Below, in pieces: positions 53,110 through 63,157 of a DNA stretch of 64,000 bases. Position 1 is the first letter of the stretch, and the number at the start of each line of letters is the position of its first letter. This stretch comes from Flavobacteriaceae bacterium (lineage in GTDB: Bacteria; Bacteroidota; Bacteroidia; Flavobacteriales; Flavobacteriaceae). Made by a program: the position numbers and the translations under genes. The notes under the pieces were generated by a model. It had not been told where the DNA came from. It ran no database searches and saw only the letters and a program-made list of their open reading frames with translations. The stretch is taken from positions 17,727 to 81,726 of the forward strand of contig JABSPM010000060.1 of the NCBI GenBank assembly GCA_013215095.1. Direction: 5' to 3'.

Positions 53110-54414
53110 CTAATCTGTTGAGCTAGTGGCGGTGATGTTCTTTATTTTTAGCCTGAAATCTGGGCGCCTTGAATTATTGGCATCAATGAAGGTTTCAGAA
53201 TCTGGTCCTTTAGAATAGACGTTTGTAAAGCTGCGATGGCCATACCAATTTTCTAAATCTTCATTGTTAGATTGATGTCTAATGAAGATGTTTCCGTTAC
53301 AATTATTAAAATAGGTGCTGCTAAATTTAATCTGTTGTAGATTGTTTTGATTAAGCTTTATGTTTTCATCAATTAACACTGCTGGGTTAAAGCCAGAAAT
53401 CACACTTTTGTGTATATTGAAGGTTGCATTTTCTCCAATAAAAATCCCTTCTGTAACTAATCCTATTTTAATAGTATTTGCTAGGTCATTGCTTAAATTA
53501 ATAAGTGTAAGGTTTTGAGCACTGACCGCCGTTTGTTTTTTAGAAAGGTCAACATCATTCTTATCGTTAAATGCTAGAATATTTAGGCCTCTAGAAGTAT
53601 TAGGTCCCGAATTATAGGGTGTTTTTATGGCCATGGAATTATAGATGTCAACCTGTGCACCTAGATTAAATTCATAATCATTGTTATGCGATTTATAAGA
53701 TACGAGCTTATTTAAATTAAGATGTCCCCCAATTATGTTGAATGAATTACCTTTGCAATAGCTAACCATAACATTTTCAATGCTGGTTTTTAAACCAACA
53801 GCTACTAAGGTTAAACCACTAGAGTATTCAAAATATTTTGTGCGTTTTCCTGCATATTCTATACGTACATATTTTAAAATTCCTGAATTACTTTCTGAGT
53901 CTTCGCCATTATAACTCATATCTTGTAATCCAGGTGTTATTGGATTATAGTTAATCGAATTCCTATTGTCATTTATACTGGTTGGCGCATTACCGAGAAT
54001 TGTAATTCCGCCCCAATCTCCTGGTTTTTTAACACTTCTGCTGGAGGTAAATACAATAGGGTCAGTGTGTTCTCCTTCCGCTATTATTTTTGATCCATTT
54101 GTAATTATTAATGCGCCTTTTGATTCAAAATCGCCTATAATTAGAGTGCCTGGTTCAATTGTTAGGGTAGTACTATCTGTAACAAAAACATCTCCAGATA
54201 GTAGATAAACTTCATGTTTATACAACGTCATATCCTGCGTGATAGATCCACTAAGAATCTGAGTAGCCTTATTGTATTTGATTTTATTTGGTTTAAATTC
54301 TGCCCATGGATTCAGCCAATTTTTAAAACCGATTATTCCTTTTTCTTGTTGCGCTAGTGCATTGCCGTAAAATAAGCAAATAAATAATGTAGTATGTAGT
54401 ACAATTTTTTTCAT
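53110..54414 (-). CDS. Secreted beta-helix-like surface protein
   Basis: A 434-residue protein with a signal peptide (about 1-21). The body follows a Bacteroidota cell-surface pattern: ILSGSITQDMTLYKHEVYLL, VFVTDSTTLTIEPGTLIIGD, SKGALIITNGSKIIAEGEHT, DPIVFTSSRSVKKPGDWGGI, then ILGNAPT. The repeating strands suggest a right-handed beta-helix. There is no T9SS sorting domain and no lipobox, so how it stays at the surface is unclear. It is upstream of, and co-directional with, the adhesin cluster, 169 bp away. Confidence 0.8.
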   Translation of the reverse strand: MKKIVLHTTLFICLFYGNALAQQEKGIIGFKNWLNPWAEFKPNKIKYNKATQILSGSITQDMTLYKHEVYLLSGDVFVTDSTTLTIEPGTLIIGDFESKGALIITNGSKIIAEGEHTDPIVFTSSRSVKKPGDWGGITILGNAPTSINDNRNSINYNPITPGLQDMSYNGEDSESNSGILKYVRIEYAGKRTKYFEYSSGLTLVAVGLKTSIENVMVSYCKGNSFNIIGGHLNLNKLVSYKSHNNDYEFNLGAQVDIYNSMAIKTPYNSGPNTSRGLNILAFNDKNDVDLSKKQTAVSAQNLTLINLSNDLANTIKIGLVTEGIFIGENATFNIHKSVISGFNPAVLIDENIKLNQNNLQQIKFSSTYFNNCNGNIFIRHQSNNEDLENWYGHRSFTNVYSKGPDSETFIDANNSRRPDFRLKIKNITATSSTD

Positions 54415-54622
54415 TATGTAACTTATTGTTGAGGGATACTGTTATCAGCGAAATTAAATATTATTTCGTTAAAATGCAAAAAAAACAGCATGAAATGTAT
54501 TTTATTGTAAGAATTTATTGTAAAAATATACAAAAAGGGTTATCTTATGTACGCGTTTTGTTATGAGGTTAAATCGTTTTAACTCAAATTATGATAATAC
54601 GGAATTGGAATAAAATTATCTT

Positions 54623-55075
54623 CTAATCGTTTCTAAAATCCTTATAGGTATATAAGGATTTTAAAAGATCTTCATAAAATAATATAGCAGTAACTAAATC
54701 ACTTTTATTCGAATAAGGTAAGATTGCTTTTTGATAGGCTGTAGAACTTTCTATAAAATTTGCCGTAGCCATGTGTTGTTTTTTTAAAATCTTTTTGTTG
54801 TTTTTTGTTTCATGCATCCCTAATGATTTAATAGATACATTAGATTCTGTCCCAAAAGCTATATTCGGCAATATATTTAAGATAACTTCTAGGCGTTCGA
54901 TGTATAAGTTTAAAAGGATTTCTTTATTTTTTTGATTGAGTTGTTCATAATTATGATAACGAGAAATATTTATTTTACCAGTAATGATAGAAACTTGAGA
55001 TTTGCTGTCTTGTGTAAAACCACAACGAATTGTCAGGAGATATACAAAGAAGAATAATGTAGCAGTTGTTTTCAT
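54623..55075 (-). CDS. Secreted small hypothetical protein
   Basis: A 150-residue protein with a signal peptide (about 1-21: MKTTATLFFFVYLLTIRCGF). The mature chain is helical and basic (NQKNKEILLNLYIERLEVIL; TKNNKKILKKQHMATANFIE). I recognise no family. A TAATTTTG box on the minus strand at 55105-55112 could be its promoter. It is separated by 208 bp from the beta-helix protein. Confidence 0.6.
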   Translation of the reverse strand: MKTTATLFFFVYLLTIRCGFTQDSKSQVSIITGKINISRYHNYEQLNQKNKEILLNLYIERLEVILNILPNIAFGTESNVSIKSLGMHETKNNKKILKKQHMATANFIESSTAYQKAILPYSNKSDLVTAILFYEDLLKSLYTYKDFRND

Positions 55076-55383
55076 GTTATATTATTTGAGTAAACTTATG
55101 TAAACAAAATTAAATACTTTTTTGTTAAAATAATCGTTTTAATGCGTTTTTTAATGTTAAAAAGTAAATTTTAATAAGAATTAATTTACAATCAACTCAG
55201 TTTTTGCCGAAGTTCTCCTAGAAAGTACTAATAGTACCTGTATTTCATTTGTCGTGAAATTGATGTTTTTTATCGATTTTTTTTACATGATGTTGCAGTT
55301 TAACTAAAATATAAAGCATTCATATAATTTTTTGTAATTGTAAAAATAAAAGTTAGAATTTTGTCCAACCCAAATTGTTGAAT
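55076..55383. other. Divergent intergenic region
   Basis: 308 bp of AT-rich DNA between two divergent genes. It contains a candidate -7 box (55105-55112, minus) and a small inverted repeat GTACT-AAT-AGTAC at 55225-55237. No gene is seen. Confidence 0.4.
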
Positions 55384-55977
55384 ATGAAATTATTATATGC
55401 ATTTTTTACCGTTATTTCTATTTTATTTACGAATAACGTTTTTGCGCAACGTATAGCGCAACATCCCATATTTGATAGATTAGAAGTGACTTCTGCTTGT
55501 GATACAATTCCAGATTTCAATGCCAGAACTGAAAAAATAAAAGTTTACGGAACCGTATATGAGCAAGATGGTATTACACCTGCAAAAGATGTTATCTTAT
55601 ATATAGAGCAACCAGATGTTGATGGCGATTTTAAGTTGAAGCATGACGGCGATAAAAAATATGTACACCACAGAGCTTGGGTAAAGACTGATGAAAATGG
55701 ACACTATAGTTTTTATACTTTTGTTCCTGGTAATGACAGACGTTATAATCAGATGCAACAAATTTTTCCTAGTGTAAAACAGCCTTCAAGACCTGTATAT
55801 GATTTGGCAAGTTTTCTTTTCGAAGAAGATCCTTTATTATCTAGGCGTTGTCGTAAACGTATGAATAAAAATGGAGATCCCACGCGTATCTTAAAATTTA
55901 AAAAAGAAGGCGACATTTTAGCGGCTAGAAAGAATATTGTTTTAGTTGATACTAATGATAAATTAGCAAAAAAATAA
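55384..55977 (+). CDS. Secreted intradiol-dioxygenase-like protein
   Basis: A 197-residue protein; the ATG at 55384 is preferred over an upstream TTG, giving the signal peptide MKLLYAFFTVISILFTNNVF. The mature part has the beta-sandwich of intradiol ring-cleavage dioxygenases: KIKVYGTVYEQDGITPAKDV, the HHRAWVKTDENGHYSFYTFV strand and PGNDRR. The usual catalytic Tyr/His iron-ligand set is not obvious and the domain is short, so it may be a carbohydrate- or peptide-binding relative rather than an enzyme. It is a single gene with a weak terminator downstream. Confidence 0.75.
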   Translation: MKLLYAFFTVISILFTNNVFAQRIAQHPIFDRLEVTSACDTIPDFNARTEKIKVYGTVYEQDGITPAKDVILYIEQPDVDGDFKLKHDGDKKYVHHRAWVKTDENGHYSFYTFVPGNDRRYNQMQQIFPSVKQPSRPVYDLASFLFEEDPLLSRRCRKRMNKNGDPTRILKFKKEGDILAARKNIVLVDTNDKLAKK

Positions 55978-55982
55978 TTTTG

Positions 55983-56013
55983 CTTTCGACATTTGTGAAA
56001 GTTTCTTTTTTTT
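55983..56013 (+). terminator. Weak terminator after the dioxygenase-like gene
   Basis: A short stem CTTTCG/TGAAAG (one G-T) is followed by TTTC and a run of eight T, 6 bp after the stop codon. Confidence 0.45.
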
Positions 56014-56775
56014 GTTCTAGTTTTTATAATTTCTCAAATTATTAAGACTTTCCATATGTTTTTATTTATTAGTATGCCATGGGCATGATTATTTATATGT
56101 GATTTATACGATTTTGCATTTTAAATTGTAAGTATTGGCGTTTTCTGTAAAAGATATTTTAAAGCACTAGTTTATTGATTGTGGTTAGCGATTATTGACC
56201 AGTTATTTGACCAGAGGCGGTTTATTATTAATATAGCACTATGAAGGAAGAAGGTTTATTGAAGCTTGATAACAGAATAGACAGAAGTGGTTCTGTTCAT
56301 AAGTTTGTAAAGTTTAGAAAGGTAGACCACTCGCCCTTTATAATTCATAGAAATGGATATAAAAGTGGTTTGATTGCTCAGTGTAGGCAAAAAGACCCAT
56401 TTACTTTTCAAAATATTAAACCAACGCCGAATTTGACTTGATTATAAATTACTCCAATTATTTCATCATTAAGCTTACTTTTGTTAAATGTTCTTATATC
56501 ATGAAAATACGTTTGTATAAAAAAATTGTAAAGTCACACTGAATTCCTGATTTTGGATTAAAACTTGGGTTGCTTTCTTTCGTTGTTCCTAATGTAGTAA
56601 AGCCATCAAAATCCTAAAAATCATATTCATGACTTACAATATGCAAAATAATAGCTAAATTAAACTAGAGCCAAAGTAATTAGCAGATTTTTTTAAAAAA
56701 GAAGCAACAAATTAATTTTAATATAGCTTTAACAAGTACAAAATAAAAAAAGATATACCTTTGTTTTTGAACAAA
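56014..56775. other. Long AT-rich gap with one doubtful small ORF
   Basis: About 760 bp between the dioxygenase-like gene and the efflux operon. Apart from the 66-codon frame at 56241-56441, I see no gene, RNA or repeat. It may contain the promoter of the efflux operon, but no clear box can be assigned. Confidence 0.4.
56241..56441 (+). CDS. Doubtful small ORF
   Basis: A 66-codon ATG frame, basic and hydrophilic (MKEEGLLKLDNRIDRSGSVH ... GLIAQCRQKDPFTFQNIKP), with no signal peptide or membrane segment. I recognise no family. It lies alone in a long intergenic region. It is listed because nothing on the other strand explains it; it could equally be chance or a gene fragment. Confidence 0.25.
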   Translation: MKEEGLLKLDNRIDRSGSVHKFVKFRKVDHSPFIIHRNGYKSGLIAQCRQKDPFTFQNIKPTPNLT

Positions 56776-57165
56776 ATGAACTCAAAAAATAAACATACTA
56801 TTTTCAAAGCAATATTACTTTATGTAACATTTGCAATTTTTGGTGGTAATTTAAGTTTATTTGCCAGTAATAATTCTTCTGAAACCATTTTTTTAGAGAG
56901 TGATATTCATTACAGTGAAGGATCTCAAGATAATGAAAATAATGATTTAAGCGAATTCATTTTAGAAAGTGAAGAAACGCAAGAGGAAGAAGAAACAAGA
57001 GAGCATAAGATAAAGCAATGTAACTCTGTATATTGTTTTTCTTCTGTTTTTGAAAAATCTAATTTTTGGTTACTCTACAAAAACCAAGTAAAGATTTCGT
57101 TTGCCCTTTATGAGCATATTACTTCTATACCTTTATTTATCCTCAATGAGGTTTTTAGATTGTGA
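56776..57165 (+). CDS. Small acidic membrane-associated protein upstream of efflux genes
   Basis: 129 residues from the ATG at 56776 (an upstream TTG at 56761 is less likely). The N-terminal hydrophobic segment FKAILLYVTFAIFGGNLSLF could be a signal or anchor. A strongly acidic middle follows (SEFILESEETQEEEETREHK), then a second hydrophobic stretch near the C-terminus (ISFALYEHITSIPLFILNEV). No family is recognised. Its position 118 bp before the RND adaptor, on the same strand, suggests co-regulation. Confidence 0.6.
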   Translation: MNSKNKHTIFKAILLYVTFAIFGGNLSLFASNNSSETIFLESDIHYSEGSQDNENNDLSEFILESEETQEEEETREHKIKQCNSVYCFSSVFEKSNFWLLYKNQVKISFALYEHITSIPLFILNEVFRL

Positions 57166-57282
57166 TTTTATGTACTAATTAATTACTTTTTTTCTGTTAA
57201 GTAATTAGAAATTTACCATGCATAATATTTATCATCTATTTAATTACAAATAAATAAAAATCACATATCAAAATAATTAATC

Positions 57283-58359
57283 ATGAAGCAAATTATACTA
57301 TTTGCCATGGTTGCATTTTCATTATTTAGTTGCAACCATCACGAAAAGAAACATAAAGAGATTATAACACATAAAGTTACTAGCCCAATAATAATAGATA
57401 CAACAATAACAAAAACTTATGTTAGTCAAATCCATTCCATAAAACACATAGAACTACGAGCTCTAGAAAAAGGTTATCTTCAAAAAATAACTGTAGACGA
57501 AGGGCAATTTGTTAAAAAGGGGCAGTCGATGTTTAAGATAATGCCTAACATTTATGAGGCAGAATTAAGTAAGGCAAAAGCTGAACAAGAGGCAGCTAAA
57601 ATTGAGTATAATAATACAAAAATGCTAGCTGATAATAACATTGTTTCAATGAACGAACTAGCCCTATCAAAGGCAAATTTAGAAAAATATAAAGCAGAAA
57701 CACGTTTAGCAGCAGTACATTTGGGGTTTACAAATATTAAGGCGCCATTTGATGGGGTAATGGACCATTTGCATGTAAGAGAAGGTAGTTTATTAGATGA
57801 AGGTGAATTTCTTACTACGCTATCCGACAATAGTAAAATGTGGGTGTATTTCAATGTTCCAGAGGTAGAGTATCTAAACTATATGATGAAAAAAGGGAAG
57901 GAGACTCAGAAAGAAGTAGAACTTCAATTGGCGAATGGACTTGTTTTTAATCAAAAAGGAATTGTAGAGACGATAGAAGGTGAATTTAATAATGAAACAG
58001 GGAATATTGCTTTTAGAGCTACATTTAATAATCCAGATAAGTTATTAAGACATGGTGAAACAGGGAATATTTTAATGACAACACCTCTTAAAAATGCCTT
58101 AGTAATTCCTCAAAAAGTAACATTTGAAGTATTAGAAAAAAAGTTTGTTTTTGTTGTCGATAAAGACAATAAAATACGTCAACAAGAAATTAAAATACAA
58201 GCAGAATTACCTCATCTATTTGTTATAGAAAAAGGTCTTTCAAAAGAAGACAAGATACTATTAGAGGGATTAAGATTGGTTAAAAATGGGGAACATATAG
58301 ATTATAAGTTTGTCTCACCAAAGGAAGCTATCAATAATTTAGAGCTCTACGCAGAATAA
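57283..58359 (+). CDS. RND efflux periplasmic adaptor (membrane fusion protein)
   Basis: A 358-residue AcrA/MexA-type adaptor with a lipobox ending LFSC (Cys17). The barrel-sandwich hybrid starts IELRALEKGYLQKITVDEGQ, the helical hairpin runs about 85-130 (EAELSKAKAEQEAAKIEYNN), and the second lipoyl half is LGFTNIKAPFDGVMDHLHVR. Beta-barrel and membrane-proximal domains follow. It bridges the permease and the outer-membrane channel encoded immediately downstream. The gap to the permease is 20 bp. Confidence 0.94.
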   Translation: MKQIILFAMVAFSLFSCNHHEKKHKEIITHKVTSPIIIDTTITKTYVSQIHSIKHIELRALEKGYLQKITVDEGQFVKKGQSMFKIMPNIYEAELSKAKAEQEAAKIEYNNTKMLADNNIVSMNELALSKANLEKYKAETRLAAVHLGFTNIKAPFDGVMDHLHVREGSLLDEGEFLTTLSDNSKMWVYFNVPEVEYLNYMMKKGKETQKEVELQLANGLVFNQKGIVETIEGEFNNETGNIAFRATFNNPDKLLRHGETGNILMTTPLKNALVIPQKVTFEVLEKKFVFVVDKDNKIRQQEIKIQAELPHLFVIEKGLSKEDKILLEGLRLVKNGEHIDYKFVSPKEAINNLELYAE

Positions 58360-58379
58360 TAACTTTTTAATATAAAATA

Positions 58380-61300
58380 ATGTTTAGTAAATTCATTAAA
58401 CGTCCCGTGTTAGCAATAGTTATTTCGATAATTATTGTTTTTATAGGGCTGTTATCAATAAAACAATTACCTACTTCTCAGTTCCCTCAAATTGCACCAA
58501 CAACTGTAAATATATTTATTGCCTATCCAGGAGCAAGTGCAGATGTATTAGTGAAATCAACTTTAATTCCATTAGAGACATCTATAAATGGTGTTAAAGG
58601 GATGCGTTATATTGCCTCTGATGCTACTAGTGCTGGAGAAGGTACAATTCGTATAATTTTTGAACCGGGAACCGACCCAAATCAAGCCGTAGTACGCGTA
58701 AAAACTAGAGTTGATCAAGTAATGCCTTTATTACCTCCTCTTGTTCAACGTGAGGGTGTTATTATTACACCTGTACAGCCTAGTATGCTTATGTATGTAA
58801 ATATATTTAGTGAAGATAAAAATAATGATGAAAAGTTTCTGTACAATTACGCATACACAAAAATTGTTCCTGATTTACAACGTATTAATGGGATTGCAAG
58901 TGCTAAAATTTTAGGTAGCCGTAAATATGCAATGCGTGTATGGTTAAAGCCTGATAGAATGCGTGCTTATAATATTTCAGCCGAAGAAGTGTTAAAAGCT
59001 ATGGATGAGCAAAGTTTGATTGCAAGACCTGGACGATTGGGTAGGAGTTCTGGGAAACAAGCTCAATCTTTGGAATATGTACTTACCTATGAAGGTCGAT
59101 TTAACGAAGTTGAACAATACAAAAATATCATTGTAAAAGCGAATGAAGAAGGAGAGATTTTAAAACTAGGTGATATTGCCGATGTAGAATTAGGAAGTGA
59201 ATTTTTTGATATTTATTCTAATCTAGATGGGAAACCATCTGCATCTATTGTGTTAAAACAAACCTTTGGTAGTAACGCTAGTGATGTTATTACAATGGTT
59301 AAAGATAAGTTAGTTGAGTTAGAGGAAACACTACCACCCAACGTGCATTACAAAATTAGTTATGATGTATCAAAGTTTTTAGATGCGTCCACCGAGCAAG
59401 TAATACATACTTTAAGAGACGCTTTTATTCTTGTAGCAATTGTAGTATTTTTATTCTTAGGAGATTTTAGATCTACCATTATTCCAATTATTGCAGTTCC
59501 CGTATCGCTTATTGGTGCCTTTTTTGTAATGCAGATGTTTGGATTATCAATCAACTTAATTACCTTATTTGCCTTGGTGTTAGCCATTGGTATTGTGGTT
59601 GATGATGCTATTGTTGTAGTAGAAGCTGTTCATGCTAAAATGGAAGATGAACATCTTAATCCATTTGATGCTGTAAAAAAGGTTGTTGGTGAAATTGGAG
59701 GAGCAATTATTGCAATTACATTGGTAATGGTAGCTGTATTTATTCCTATTTCATTTATGACTGGACCAATAGGTGTCTTTTATAGACAATTTTCGATTAC
59801 AATGGCAGGTTCTATCATTATTTCGGCAATTGTAGCATTAACTCTAACACCTGTATTATGTGCCATGATTCTTAAAAACAATCATGGAAAGCGTAAAAAA
59901 TCGCTAATTAATCGATTTATCGATTGGTTTAATAGAAAATTTGATAGTCTAACAAATAGATACGTCAAAGTTTTACGCTTAATTGTTAATCGACGTGTAT
60001 TAACTTTCGGGATATTAATTGCTTTCTGTGCAGGTATTTTTGTGACCAATAAGATATTACCAGCAGGTTTTATTCCTAACGAAGATCAAGGTACTATCTA
60101 TGCAATCATACAAACACCTCCAGGAGCTACATTAGAACGTACAAATGAAGTTTCTAAAAAGTTACAAGCACTTTGTGAAGAAATAGAAGATATTGAATCT
60201 GTTTCTTCTTTAGCAGGTTATGAAATTATGACTGAGGGACGTGGTTCTAACGCAGGTACTTGTTTAATAAACCTAAAACCTTGGTCTGAACGAGAATATT
60301 CTGTACACGAAATTATTGAGCAATTAGAAGAGGAAAGCAAAGATTTAGGTGCTATTATTGAATATTTTGAACCACCTGCAGTTCCTGGTTTTGGCTCTTC
60401 TGGAGGTTTTGCAATGAGATTATTAGATAAAACAGATAATACAAACTATCAAGATTTTGAAAAAATAAATAACAATTTTGTTGAAGCACTAAAAAAACGA
60501 AAAGAACTTACAGGGTTATTTACCTTTTTTGCTTCAAATTATCCGCAATATGAAATAAAAATTGATAATAGAGCCGCTATGCAAAAAGGAGTATCGGTTG
60601 GTGATGCTATCGAAAACTTAAATATCCTTATTGGTAGTACTTATGAGCAAGGTTTTATTAAGTATGGTCGTTTTTTCAAAGTATATACACAAGCTGCGCC
60701 AGAATATAGAAGATTACCATCAGATTTAGAAAATTTATTTGTGAAAAATGAGTATAATGAAATGGTACCATATTCATCATTTATGAGCCTACAGAAAAAA
60801 TTAGGACCAAATGAAATTACGAGATATAATTTATATAATTCTGCTGTAATACGAGGTTTGCCAGTAGCAGGTTATACTAGTGGTGATGCTATAAAAGCCA
60901 TTCAAGAAGTAGCAAAAGAAACCTTACCAAGAGGGTACGATATTGCTTGGGAAGGGCTTTCATTTGATGAAGCACAACGAGGTAATGAATCTATCTACAT
61001 TTTTGCAGTAGTGCTCATATTTGTTTATTTAGTATTAGCTGCTCAATATGAGAGTTTCTTATTACCTCTTGCTGTTATACTATCATTACCTGTAGGTATT
61101 TTTGGTTCGTTTATATTACTCAAAGCAATGGGGTTAGCCAATGATGTTTATGCGCAAATAGGACTCATTATGTTGGTTGGACTTCTGGGAAAGAATGCCG
61201 TATTAATTGTAGAATTTGCGGTACAGAGAAGACGTGAAGGAGTATCGGTTTTCGAAGCTGCAATTGAAGGTGCTAAAATGAGATTCAGACCCATTTTAAT

Positions 61301-61628
61301 GACTTCATTTGCATTTATTGCAGGTTTAATTCCATTAGTTATTGCCACTGGAGCAGGTGCTATTGGTAATCGAACCATTGGAGGGTCTGCTATGGGAGGT
61401 ATGCTATTAGGAACACTATTTGGTGTTGTTATAATTCCAGGATTGTATTACATTTTTGCTAAAATGGCAGATGGTAAATCACTGATTAAAGGAGAATCTT
61501 CTGAACCAATATCAGAAGAAATAGTAAGAGAAGCACTTGAGGAGAATAGTGCAAAGTCTCAATTAAAAAAGTTAAAAGGACAGTTAACCAAATTACTTTC
61601 AAAAAAGACAAATAATCATGAGAATTAA
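58380..61628 (+). CDS. RND family efflux permease (HAE-1 type)
   Basis: A 1082-residue AcrB-like transporter. The opening MFSKFIKRPVLAIVISIIIV and the porter segment TDPNQAVVRVKTRVDQVMPL are typical. The TM4 proton-relay aspartates are in IGIVVDDAIVVVEAVH (about 405), with GPIGVFYRQFSITMAGS downstream and a second-half GLIMLVGLLGKNAVLIVEFA. The whole length is intact, with a charged C-terminal tail (about 1040-1082). It should export hydrophobic or amphiphilic compounds using the proton gradient. Its stop codon overlaps the outer-membrane gene by 11 bp. Confidence 0.96.
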   Translation: MFSKFIKRPVLAIVISIIIVFIGLLSIKQLPTSQFPQIAPTTVNIFIAYPGASADVLVKSTLIPLETSINGVKGMRYIASDATSAGEGTIRIIFEPGTDPNQAVVRVKTRVDQVMPLLPPLVQREGVIITPVQPSMLMYVNIFSEDKNNDEKFLYNYAYTKIVPDLQRINGIASAKILGSRKYAMRVWLKPDRMRAYNISAEEVLKAMDEQSLIARPGRLGRSSGKQAQSLEYVLTYEGRFNEVEQYKNIIVKANEEGEILKLGDIADVELGSEFFDIYSNLDGKPSASIVLKQTFGSNASDVITMVKDKLVELEETLPPNVHYKISYDVSKFLDASTEQVIHTLRDAFILVAIVVFLFLGDFRSTIIPIIAVPVSLIGAFFVMQMFGLSINLITLFALVLAIGIVVDDAIVVVEAVHAKMEDEHLNPFDAVKKVVGEIGGAIIAITLVMVAVFIPISFMTGPIGVFYRQFSITMAGSIIISAIVALTLTPVLCAMILKNNHGKRKKSLINRFIDWFNRKFDSLTNRYVKVLRLIVNRRVLTFGILIAFCAGIFVTNKILPAGFIPNEDQGTIYAIIQTPPGATLERTNEVSKKLQALCEEIEDIESVSSLAGYEIMTEGRGSNAGTCLINLKPWSEREYSVHEIIEQLEEESKDLGAIIEYFEPPAVPGFGSSGGFAMRLLDKTDNTNYQDFEKINNNFVEALKKRKELTGLFTFFASNYPQYEIKIDNRAAMQKGVSVGDAIENLNILIGSTYEQGFIKYGRFFKVYTQAAPEYRRLPSDLENLFVKNEYNEMVPYSSFMSLQKKLGPNEITRYNLYNSAVIRGLPVAGYTSGDAIKAIQEVAKETLPRGYDIAWEGLSFDEAQRGNESIYIFAVVLIFVYLVLAAQYESFLLPLAVILSLPVGIFGSFILLKAMGLANDVYAQIGLIMLVGLLGKNAVLIVEFAVQRRREGVSVFEAAIEGAKMRFRPILMTSFAFIAGLIPLVIATGAGAIGNRTIGGSAMGGMLLGTLFGVVIIPGLYYIFAKMADGKSLIKGESSEPISEEIVREALEENSAKSQLKKLKGQLTKLLSKKTNNHEN

Positions 61629-63045
61629 ATATATAATATTCAGTGCTTTTATCTTTATGTTGGGTGTGCAATCTTGTGCACCCACTAAACAGGTGAGGTA
61701 TGCAAATAAATCGTTGCCAGAAATGTATTCAAATGATAATTTAGATACATTAAGTGTAGCAAAATTGAACTATGAAACATTTTTTAAAGATTCTAAATTA
61801 ATACAACTTATTGATACTGCATTAGCAAATAATCAGGAACTTAATATTTTTATGCAGCAAATAGCCTTAGCTAATAACGAAATACAAGTTAGAAAAGGAG
61901 AATATCTGCCTTTTGTAAATTACAATGCAGGGGTAGAAGTTGAAAAGGTTGGTGAGTACACTAGAAATGGCTCGGTAGAACAAAATTTATCCATTCGAGA
62001 AGGTGAAGCTTTTCCAGAGCCACTTACTAATTACACCATTGGCCTTTCAGCAACTTGGGAGCTTGATATTTGGAAAAAACTACGTACCTCTAAAAAAGCT
62101 GCAGTAATGGAATATTTGGCAACTATAGAAGGTAGAAACTTTATTGTTACCAATTTGGTTTCTGAAATTGCAGAAAATTATTACGAGTTGATTGCTTTAG
62201 ATAATCAATTAAAAATTATAGATAGAAACCTTGAACTTCAAAATAGTGCTTTAGAAGTGGTAAAACTTCAAAAACAAGCAGCAAAAGCAACCGAATTTGC
62301 GGTAAAACGTTTTAAGGCTGAAGTGTTAAAAAACAAAAGTGAGCGTTTTGAAATAAAACAAAAAATTACTGAATCGCAGAACAAACTATGTTTTTTAATT
62401 GGTAAGAAACCAAAATCTATAGATAGAAGTTCAGAAGATTTTTTAAATTTAGAAATAAATTCACTAACAGCTGGTATACCATCGCAATTACTAAGTAATC
62501 GACCAGATATAAGACAAGCTGAGTACGAATTAGCAGCAGCAAAACTTAATGTAAAAGTAGCGCGTAAAAGCTTTTATCCATCACTTGGTTTAAGAGCAGG
62601 ATTAGGACTTGAAGCTTTTAATCCAAAATTTATAATCAAAACGCCAGAATCATTATTGTATGGTCTAACAACTGATATTGTAGGGCCTCTTATAAATAGA
62701 AGGGCAATAAAAGCAATATACAATAATGCTAATGCAAAGCAGTTACAAGCAGTTTATGAGTATGAAATGACAATTTTAAAAGGATTTATTGAAGTGGAAA
62801 ATGGGCTTTCAAATATTAATAATTTAAAACAAAACTATATCAATAAAAACAAAGAGGTTTTAACCTTAAACCAATCAATAGATATAGTAGGAAAATTATA
62901 CCAGTCGGCGCGTGCTGACTATATGGAGGTGTTACTTACACAACGTGACGCTCTTGAGGCAAAAATAGATTTAGTAAAAACAAAAAAAGAACAATTAATA
63001 GCCAATGTAAATGTATATCGTGCATTAGGAGGGGGATGGAGATAA
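61618..63045 (+). CDS. Outer-membrane efflux channel lipoprotein (OprM/NodT type)
   Basis: A 475-residue TolC-superfamily protein. A lipobox ends VQSC (Cys20). Two duplicated helical repeats include TYGLTTD-like strand segments and the signatures IPSQLLSNRPDIRQAEYELA and SLGLRAGLGLEAFNPK. The end is LLTQRDALEAKIDLVKTKKE then VYRALGGGWR, the classic terminus. It completes the tripartite pump with the two genes upstream and overlaps the permease by 11 bp, indicating translational coupling. Confidence 0.95.
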   Translation: MRIKYIIFSAFIFMLGVQSCAPTKQVRYANKSLPEMYSNDNLDTLSVAKLNYETFFKDSKLIQLIDTALANNQELNIFMQQIALANNEIQVRKGEYLPFVNYNAGVEVEKVGEYTRNGSVEQNLSIREGEAFPEPLTNYTIGLSATWELDIWKKLRTSKKAAVMEYLATIEGRNFIVTNLVSEIAENYYELIALDNQLKIIDRNLELQNSALEVVKLQKQAAKATEFAVKRFKAEVLKNKSERFEIKQKITESQNKLCFLIGKKPKSIDRSSEDFLNLEINSLTAGIPSQLLSNRPDIRQAEYELAAAKLNVKVARKSFYPSLGLRAGLGLEAFNPKFIIKTPESLLYGLTTDIVGPLINRRAIKAIYNNANAKQLQAVYEYEMTILKGFIEVENGLSNINNLKQNYINKNKEVLTLNQSIDIVGKLYQSARADYMEVLLTQRDALEAKIDLVKTKKEQLIANVNVYRALGGGWR

Positions 63046-63157
63046 GTTTTGGTTTATAATTTTTATTAGTGTTATTGAAATTTAATCCCCCCTATTTAAA
63101 TAATTGTAAAGAAGTGTAATTAATCGTATCTTTAAATTAAACAAAAAAAACTCTTTA

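Noticed and set aside
41237..55075. Full gliding/T9SS locus
   Set aside because: Only cargo and PorP/SprF-type proteins are present; the core machinery (GldKLMN, SprA, PorV and others) is not in the window.
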